Assembly (NCBI GenBank): GCA_023423415.1
Contig: JAFAFP010000199.1
Span: forward strand, 1 to 45,682
Direction of reading: 5' to 3'
DNA: 45,682 bases
DNA from: Pseudomonadota bacterium
GTDB lineage: Bacteria; Pseudomonadota; Alphaproteobacteria; Rhizobiales; Xanthobacteraceae
Both the position numbers and the translations under genes were made by a program. The notes below the pieces were generated by a model. That model saw only the letters and a list, made by a program, of their open reading frames with translations. It did not search any database and had not been told where the DNA came from. Every line of letters starts with the position of its first letter. Position 1 is the stretch's first letter. Positions 40,724 to 45,682 of this stretch are shown here, in pieces.

Positions 40724-41773
40724 ATGACGTTCGAGATATTCCTCCTTCTGGTTCAGGATGCGTTCGGCACCGGCGCGATCTATGTGCTGATGGCGCTCGG
40801 GATTGTGCTGATCTTCAATGTCACGCGCGTGATCTTCGTCTCCTATGGCGATCTCGTCGCTTATTCGGCGTTGACGCTCGGCTCGTTCGAATTGCAGCGA
40901 ATGCCAGGTACGGTGTGGCTTGTCCTGACGCTCGCGGCTCTGGCATTTCTGATCGAGGCTGGCTCGCTGGTCCGGCGCAACCAGGTGCAACAGATCCCCA
41001 AGGCTTTCCTCTACTGGGGCATTATCCCGGCGATCCCGGTGGCGCTGACCTTCCTCGTCGGTGCGCAGAATCTGTCGCTGCCGGTTTCGATACTGCTCAC
41101 CATCGCGCTAGTGTTGCCGCTCGGTCCGCTGCTGTATCGCATCGTGTTTCAGCCGATCGCGACGGCGCCCGTGCTGGTCTTGCTGATGGTGGCAGTGGCC
41201 CTGCATTTCGCCATTGCCGGCCTTGCTCTCCTGTATTTCGGTCCAGAGGGCTTTCGAACATCATCCTTCGTGCGCGGCGATCTCATGATCGGCGGTTTCG
41301 GCATCCCGCAGCAACTGATCCTGATTGTCGGCGCCGCCGCGATCTTTTCGGCAATCCTGTTTCTGTTCTTCCAATACACGGTGGCCGGCAAAGCGTTGCG
41401 TGCCGTTGCGATCAACCGCGAAGGCGCGCGGCTGGTCGGCATCTGGACCACGCGGGCAGGCGCGGTGGCGTTTCTGCTGGCCGCAGGCATTGCGGCTGTC
41501 GCCGGCATCCTGATCAGCCCGACCACGACAATCTATTACGACACCGGCCTGATCGTCGGTTTGAAAGGCTTTGTCGGATCTGTGGTCGGCGGCTTCATCA
41601 GCTATCCGCTGGCGGCAGTCGGCGCGATCATCATCGGCCTGATTGAATCCTTCGGGTCGTTCTATTCCAGCGCGTTGAAGGAGGCGATCGTGTTCGCCGC
41701 GATCATTCCGATCGTGTTGTGGCGCTGGCTGTATGTTTCGGCACATGATGCCGACGAGAATGAGGACGAATAG
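40724..41773 (+). CDS. branched-chain-type ABC permease, LivH-like (set 2)
   Basis: 349 residues, longer than a typical LivH (about 290) because of extra hydrophobic sequence and a polar loop near residues 70-95. The Ala-Leu-Gly-Ile-Val-Leu-Ile-Phe-Asn-Val-Thr-Arg-Val-Ile segment and the late Gly-Phe-Val-Gly-Ser-Val-Val-Gly-Gly helix place it with LivH permeases. A coupling loop occurs around Arg-Ala-Val-Ala-Ile-Asn-Arg-Glu-Gly-Ala. It ends 2 bp before the fused permease-ATPase gene. Confidence 0.88.
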   Translation: MTFEIFLLLVQDAFGTGAIYVLMALGIVLIFNVTRVIFVSYGDLVAYSALTLGSFELQRMPGTVWLVLTLAALAFLIEAGSLVRRNQVQQIPKAFLYWGIIPAIPVALTFLVGAQNLSLPVSILLTIALVLPLGPLLYRIVFQPIATAPVLVLLMVAVALHFAIAGLALLYFGPEGFRTSSFVRGDLMIGGFGIPQQLILIVGAAAIFSAILFLFFQYTVAGKALRAVAINREGARLVGIWTTRAGAVAFLLAAGIAAVAGILISPTTTIYYDTGLIVGLKGFVGSVVGGFISYPLAAVGAIIIGLIESFGSFYSSALKEAIVFAAIIPIVLWRWLYVSAHDADENEDE

Positions 41774-41775
41774 CC

Positions 41776-43554
41776 GTGACGCGCGCATTCCGTCCCATCG
41801 TCATCGGCCTGTTTGCGGTTGCCATCGCCGCCGCTCCGCTGCTGTTCGACGGTTTCATCATCACGCTTCTGAATTATATCGGCATCTACACGCTGATCAC
41901 GCTCGGCCTCGTGTTGCTCACAGGCTGCGGCGGCATCACGTCGTTCGGGCAGGCCGCTTTTGTCGGCATCGGCGCCTATGCGACCGCGTACCTGACGACC
42001 GCCATGGGATGGTCGCCGTGGATCGGGTTGCTCGTCGCTATTGCGCTGACGGCGTTTGTAGCGCTCGTGCTCGGCTACATCACGCTGCATCTCGGCGGCC
42101 ACTACCTGCCGCTGACGACGATCGCCTGGGGCGTTGCGATCTATCTGAGCTTCGGCAACTTCCAGTTCCTCGGCGCTCACGGCGGCATCGGCGATATCCC
42201 GCCAGTGTCGCTATTCGGCTATGTCCTTGATGACTCTGGCAAGCTCTACTACGTCATCTGGGCGTTCTGTGGCGCAGCCTTGCTCGGCGCGGCCAATCTC
42301 CTTCGCTCACGGCAAGGGCGCGCGATCCGCGCGCTCCGCGGCGGCAAGGGCATGTCGGAGAGCCTCGGGATCAATGTGTTCTGGGTGCGGCTGTGTGTGT
42401 TCGTGATGGCGGCAGCGCTCGCTGGCATCGCCGGCTGGCTCTATGCGCATATGACACGCTTCGTCAGCCCGGCGCCGTTCGATCTGAAGGCCGGCATCGA
42501 GTATCTGCTGATGGCGGTACTCGGCGGGGCCGGTACCATCAGCGGCGCTGTTGTCGGTGCAGCCGCGGTCGCGCTCGCGAAAAACTGGCTGCAGGATTTG
42601 CTGCCCCTGATCACGACCAACAGCGCCAATCTCGAAATCGTAGTGTTCGGCTGCCTGTTCATCCTGCTGCTGCACAAATCGCGGAGCGGCATCGTTCCGC
42701 TGGTCCGGCAATACCTGCCTTTCAAGCCGGACATGACGCCGCCACCTGCGTCAGCAGACCCCGTAAAGCTGCCGGAGATCGCGCCGCCCGCGCGCGATAC
42801 CGTGCTGCTCAGGGTCGAGGGCATGACCAAGCGGTTCGGCGGTCTCGTCGCCGTGGATAATGTGAGCTTCGAAGTCAAGGCGGGGACGATCACCGCGTTA
42901 ATCGGTCCGAATGGCGCCGGCAAGAGCACGAGCTTCAATCTCATCACCGGTGCTTTGAATCTCACCGCCGGCAAGGTGACGTTTGCGGGGCGCGATCTCT
43001 CCGGCGTCAAGCCGCACGAGGTTGTCTCGCTCGGCATGGCGCGCACCTTCCAGCATGTGAAGCTGCGGCCGACTATGACGCTGCTCGAGAACGTGATGCT
43101 TGGCTGCTATCAGCGCACGAAATCGGGCTTCATCGTCGGTGCCCTGAAACTGGACGGTGCCGAGGAGCGCGCCGTTTATGACGAGGCGATGCGCGAGCTG
43201 GAACGCGTCGGTCTCGCCGATAAGGCGTATGAGCTTGCCGGCAACCTTGCGCTTGGACAGCAGCGCGTGCTGGAAGTGGCTCGCGCGATGGCGGCAGGGC
43301 CGTTGCTGATCATGCTGGATGAGCCAGCAGCCGGCCTTCGCAGCCTCGAGAAAAAGGCGCTGGCCGAATTGCTGCGGGGCCTGCGCGCCGAGGGCAAGAG
43401 CATCCTGCTTGTCGAACACGACATGGATTTCGTCATGAGCCTCGCCGATCGTGTGGTTGTGCTCGATTTCGGCAAGAAGCTGGCCGAAGGCGTTCCGGTC
43501 GAAATCCAGGCCAATCCCGCCGTGCAGGAAGCTTATCTCGGGAGTGTGGAATGA
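41776..43554 (+). CDS. fused LivM permease-LivG ATPase (set 2)
   Basis: 592 residues. Residues 1-310 are a LivM-type permease (Leu-Leu-Thr-Gly-Cys-Gly-Gly-Ile-Thr-Ser-Phe-Gly-Gln-Ala-Ala-Phe-Val-Gly-Ile-Gly); a Pro-rich linker lies near 315-335; residues 340-592 are a LivG-type ATPase with Walker A Gly-Pro-Asn-Gly-Ala-Gly-Lys-Ser-Thr, Walker B Leu-Ile-Met-Leu-Asp-Glu-Pro and switch Glu-His-Asp-Met. The ABC signature reads Leu-Ala-Leu-Gly-Gln-Gln instead of Leu-Ser-Gly-Gly-Gln, as in many LivG. Transporter set 1 has these as separate genes, so the fusion is specific to this system. GTG start; stop overlaps livF. Confidence 0.92.
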   Translation: MTRAFRPIVIGLFAVAIAAAPLLFDGFIITLLNYIGIYTLITLGLVLLTGCGGITSFGQAAFVGIGAYATAYLTTAMGWSPWIGLLVAIALTAFVALVLGYITLHLGGHYLPLTTIAWGVAIYLSFGNFQFLGAHGGIGDIPPVSLFGYVLDDSGKLYYVIWAFCGAALLGAANLLRSRQGRAIRALRGGKGMSESLGINVFWVRLCVFVMAAALAGIAGWLYAHMTRFVSPAPFDLKAGIEYLLMAVLGGAGTISGAVVGAAAVALAKNWLQDLLPLITTNSANLEIVVFGCLFILLLHKSRSGIVPLVRQYLPFKPDMTPPPASADPVKLPEIAPPARDTVLLRVEGMTKRFGGLVAVDNVSFEVKAGTITALIGPNGAGKSTSFNLITGALNLTAGKVTFAGRDLSGVKPHEVVSLGMARTFQHVKLRPTMTLLENVMLGCYQRTKSGFIVGALKLDGAEERAVYDEAMRELERVGLADKAYELAGNLALGQQRVLEVARAMAAGPLLIMLDEPAAGLRSLEKKALAELLRGLRAEGKSILLVEHDMDFVMSLADRVVVLDFGKKLAEGVPVEIQANPAVQEAYLGSVE

Positions 43555-44273
43555 CCACGATGCTCGAGGCGAGGAACCTGTCGGTTTCATACGGCAAGCT
43601 GATGGCGGTGAAGGACGTCAGCTTCGCCGTTGAGGAAGGCAAGATCGTCACCATCATCGGCCCGAATGGGGCAGGGAAAACCACGCTTCTCAAGGCGTTG
43701 ATGGGACAGCTGCCGGGGAGCGGGCGCGTCGTCTATCACGGTGAAGATATCGGCGATGCGGAAGTCGAGAAGCGCGTTGAACAGGGCGTGATCCTCGTCC
43801 CCGAAACGCGCGAATTGTTCACCGACATGGTGGTCGCGGACAATCTTCTGCTCGGCGCCTACGTGCACCGGCGCAAGAGCGCGCAAGTGAGGGAGGATCT
43901 GGATAGGGTCTATTCGCTCTTTCCGCGCCTCCACGAACGCCGTGAGCAACTCGCCGGCACTCTGTCTGGCGGCGAGCGTCAGATGCTGGCGCTTGGGCGC
44001 GCTCTGATGGCGCGTCCGAAGCTTCTGATGCTGGACGAGCCGAGCCTTGGCCTTGCGCCGATCATCGTCCGTGAAATTTTCAGGATCATCGCGCAGCTCG
44101 GCGCGCAGGGCGTGACGATGCTGCTGGTCGAGCAGAATGCGCGCGCCGCCCTGGAAACCGCCGATTATGGCTATGTGCTGGAGTCCGGTGAGGTCGTGCA
44201 TCAGGGCAAGGCGTCCGATCTCATGCAGGACCCGAAGGTGATGGCGACATATCTTGGCAAGAGCGCATCGTAG
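43551..44273 (+). CDS. livF: ABC transporter ATPase, LivF (set 2)
   Basis: 240 residues with Walker A Gly-Pro-Asn-Gly-Ala-Gly-Lys-Thr-Thr, signature Leu-Ser-Gly-Gly-Glu-Arg-Gln, Walker B Leu-Met-Leu-Asp-Glu-Pro and the LivF-type Val-Glu-Gln-Asn-Ala switch. Its ATG overlaps the fused gene's TGA by four bases. It completes the second uptake system, which therefore has one binding protein, one free permease, one permease-ATPase fusion and one free ATPase. Confidence 0.93.
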   Translation: MTTMLEARNLSVSYGKLMAVKDVSFAVEEGKIVTIIGPNGAGKTTLLKALMGQLPGSGRVVYHGEDIGDAEVEKRVEQGVILVPETRELFTDMVVADNLLLGAYVHRRKSAQVREDLDRVYSLFPRLHERREQLAGTLSGGERQMLALGRALMARPKLLMLDEPSLGLAPIIVREIFRIIAQLGAQGVTMLLVEQNARAALETADYGYVLESGEVVHQGKASDLMQDPKVMATYLGKSAS

Positions 44274-44298
44274 CGGATGAATGCTTGACTGGTGTTAT

Positions 44299-44364
44299 CC
44301 GCTCGTCCTCGCGAAGGCGGGACCCAGCGTGACAAGACTGGATCTCCGCTTCGGGAGCGAGCGG
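44299..44364. repeat. inverted repeat between livF and acyl-CoA dehydrogenase
   Basis: Arms of 27-29 bp (CCGCTCGTCCTCGCGAAGGC... and CTGGATCTCCGCTTCGGG...) match with a few differences. The layout resembles the 'CCCGCGAAAGCGGG' class of dispersed palindromes in Bradyrhizobium. It lies between two co-directional genes and could end or process the liv transcript. Confidence 0.65.
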
Positions 44365-44400
44365 AGAAAATAACCTCAAGAATAATATCAGGAGCGAGAC

Positions 44401-45552
44401 GTGGATTTTTCCTTTTCCGAAGAACAGATTCTCCTGCGCGACAGCGTCCGCAAATTGATGGATCGTGTCGCGACGCCGGAGTATGTCGCCAAGCTCGATC
44501 GCGAACGCGCCTATCCGCACGCGTTGTTTGACGCATGGATCGAGGCCGGGCTTTTCGGACTGCCATTCTCGGAAGAGCTTGGCGGAGCGGGCGGCAGCGT
44601 GCTCGATCTTGCGCTGGTGTCCGAGGAGATCGGCCGCACAAGCGCTGACCTCGTTATGGCTTACGCCGGCGCTCTCTTCTGCGGTTTGACGGTGGCGCGC
44701 AAAGGCTCTGACGAACAGAAGAAGGCCTGGATTCCCCGATTGATCAACGGCGAGATCAAATTTTCGATCGGAATTTCGGAACCCGATGCCGGCTCCGATG
44801 TCGGCGCGATCCGCACATCGGCGCGCAAGGACGGGAACGACTGGGTGCTTAACGGCCGCAAGGTCTGGCAATCCGGCGCGGGCGCCAAGGACAACGTCAT
44901 CTGTCTGTATGCGCGCACTGATACCAATGCGCATTACCGGCAGGGCATGTCGCTCTTCCTGATCGAGAACGACCGGCCCGGCGTCGAGATGCGCAAGCTC
45001 GACATGCTCGGTCGCTATTGCATGGGTACCTACGAGGTTACGCTGGAAGATGTCCGAGTGCCCGAAGACCAGATCATTGGCGGCGTGAACAAGGGTTGGG
45101 ATGTCTTGCTGTCGGGATTGCAGACCGAGCGCATCACCGTCGCGGCTTGTGATGTCGGCAGCGCGCAGGGTGTGGTCGATCTTGCGTTGAATTATGCGAA
45201 AGAGCGCAAGCAGTTCGGCCGCCCGATCGGCAATTTCCAGTCGATCGCGCACATGCTGGCCGACATGCAGACCGAAGTGGAGGCCGCGCGCTCATTGATG
45301 TATCGCGCGGCCTGGATGATTGATGCGGGCAAGAATGCCATGAACGAGATCAACATGGCGAAGCTGTTCGCCTCCGAGGTCTATGTGAAGGTCGCCAATA
45401 TGGGCATGCAGATCTACGGCGGCTACGGCTACAGCATGGAATATCCGATGCAGCGGCACTATCGCGACTCGCGCATTGCGACGGTCGTCGCCGGCACGTC
45501 GCAGATCATGCGCAATATGATTGCCGGCGGGATGGGGTTGAAGCCGCAGTAG
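44401..45552 (+). CDS. acyl-CoA dehydrogenase
   Basis: 383 residues, full-length FAD acyl-CoA dehydrogenase. Seen: Ile-Ser-Glu-Pro-Asp-Ala-Gly-Ser-Asp, Trp-Gln-Ser-Gly-Ala flavin contacts, Gln-Phe-Gly-Arg-Pro-Ile, Tyr-Gly-Gly-Tyr-Gly-Tyr and Arg-Asp-Ser-Arg-Ile. The usual catalytic Glu in Ile-Tyr-Glu-Gly-Thr is Ala (Val-Val-Ala-Gly-Thr), but E243 in Leu-Gln-Thr-Glu-Arg lies where isovaleryl-CoA dehydrogenase has its base, so it is likely active and of the branched or aryl-acyl type. GTG start after AGGAGCGAG. It follows the second transporter and may desaturate its imported substrate after CoA ligation. Confidence 0.92.
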   Translation: MDFSFSEEQILLRDSVRKLMDRVATPEYVAKLDRERAYPHALFDAWIEAGLFGLPFSEELGGAGGSVLDLALVSEEIGRTSADLVMAYAGALFCGLTVARKGSDEQKKAWIPRLINGEIKFSIGISEPDAGSDVGAIRTSARKDGNDWVLNGRKVWQSGAGAKDNVICLYARTDTNAHYRQGMSLFLIENDRPGVEMRKLDMLGRYCMGTYEVTLEDVRVPEDQIIGGVNKGWDVLLSGLQTERITVAACDVGSAQGVVDLALNYAKERKQFGRPIGNFQSIAHMLADMQTEVEAARSLMYRAAWMIDAGKNAMNEINMAKLFASEVYVKVANMGMQIYGGYGYSMEYPMQRHYRDSRIATVVAGTSQIMRNMIAGGMGLKPQ

Positions 45553-45561
45553 GAGATTGTC

Positions 45562-45609
45562 ATTCCGGGGCGTTCGCCGGAGCGTAGCGAAGGCGAGCGA
45601 ACCCGGAAT
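45562..45609. repeat. palindromic intergenic repeat
   Basis: ATTCCGGG ... CCCGGAAT with further inner pairing (GCGTTCGCC / GGCGAGCG). It starts 9 bp after the acyl-CoA dehydrogenase stop. The start of another AATTCCGGG copy appears at 45639 before the sequence degenerates. Confidence 0.7.
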
Positions 45610-45650
45610 CCAGGGGGGCATGATCAACGCATGTAGCTGAATTCCGGGCT

Positions 45651-45682
45651 GGGGGGGGGGGGGGCGGGCGCGCGGGGGGGGG
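45651..45682. other. low-complexity G runs at window end
   Basis: The final 32 bases are almost all G with a few C. This is unlike any other part of the window and looks like a base-calling artefact at a contig edge, not biology. Confidence 0.7.

Noticed and set aside
44401..45552. Catalytically dead acyl-CoA dehydrogenase
   Set aside because: The missing Glu is compensated by E243 at the isovaleryl-CoA-dehydrogenase position.
1..45682. CRISPR array, tRNA or rRNA genes, prophage
   Set aside because: No regularly spaced direct repeats, no cloverleaf-like sequences and no phage structural genes were recognised on either strand.

Overview
The window looks like accessory catabolic chromosome from a Bradyrhizobiaceae-type alphaproteobacterium (Bradyrhizobium, Afipia, Rhodopseudomonas or a close relative). 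This is inferred from the GC-rich coding style, a DUF3551-type small secreted protein, and several intergenic palindromes of kinds common in Rhizobiales. I see no rRNA, tRNA, CRISPR array, phage or transposase gene. The right end collapses into G runs and is probably a contig end.

Layout. (1) 1-2.3 kb: small secreted protein, MFS permease, unknown protein. (2) 2.4-7.5 kb: an HpaB-like flavin monooxygenase and an aspartate-dehydrogenase-like protein, divergent from an AraC regulator; a GIY-YIG gene bracketed by inverted repeats; then an AhpD-like protein and 3-hydroxyanthranilate 3,4-dioxygenase. (3) 7.6-19.4 kb: Spy-like protein, LysR regulator, a molybdenum hydroxylase large subunit, a DHDPS-fold lyase with an altered active site, two paralogous ABC binding proteins flanking a metallo-beta-lactamase-fold hydrolase, and a complete livHMGF set. 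(4) 19.7-28.2 kb: a long co-directional run: two MaoC halves, thiolase, aldehyde dehydrogenase, PaaA-like diiron protein, ferredoxin-NAD(P)H reductase, alpha/beta hydrolase, second thiolase, SDR 3-hydroxyacyl-CoA dehydrogenase. (5) 28.4-35.4 kb: feruloyl-CoA-synthase-like ligase, binding protein and TetR regulator, convergent with a benzoate-CoA-ligase-like gene and another binding protein. (6) 35.6-45.6 kb: amidase, MetE/UroD-like protein, second TetR with a 3-hydroxyacyl-CoA dehydrogenase, and a second ABC system (binding protein, permease, permease-ATPase fusion, ATPase) followed by an acyl-CoA dehydrogenase.

How it may work together (inference). Binding-protein ABC transporters import aromatic or other organic acids. 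Two ligases make CoA thioesters, a two-component diiron oxygenase could attack a CoA-bound ring or chain, and hydratase, SDR dehydrogenase and thiolases perform beta-oxidation-like steps. The strongest new observation is a shared 16-bp palindrome (TTTACA-N4-YGTAAA) at the promoters of the 19.8-kb run and the feruloyl-CoA-synthase-like gene, and as a tandem pair over the benzoate-CoA-ligase-like promoter. This ties regions 4 and 5 into one candidate regulon, most simply under the TetR protein at 31795-32502. A second shared motif (TTATCKATTGATATA) links the LysR/molybdenum-hydroxylase intergenic region with the leader of the AhpD-like/3-hydroxyanthranilate dioxygenase pair.
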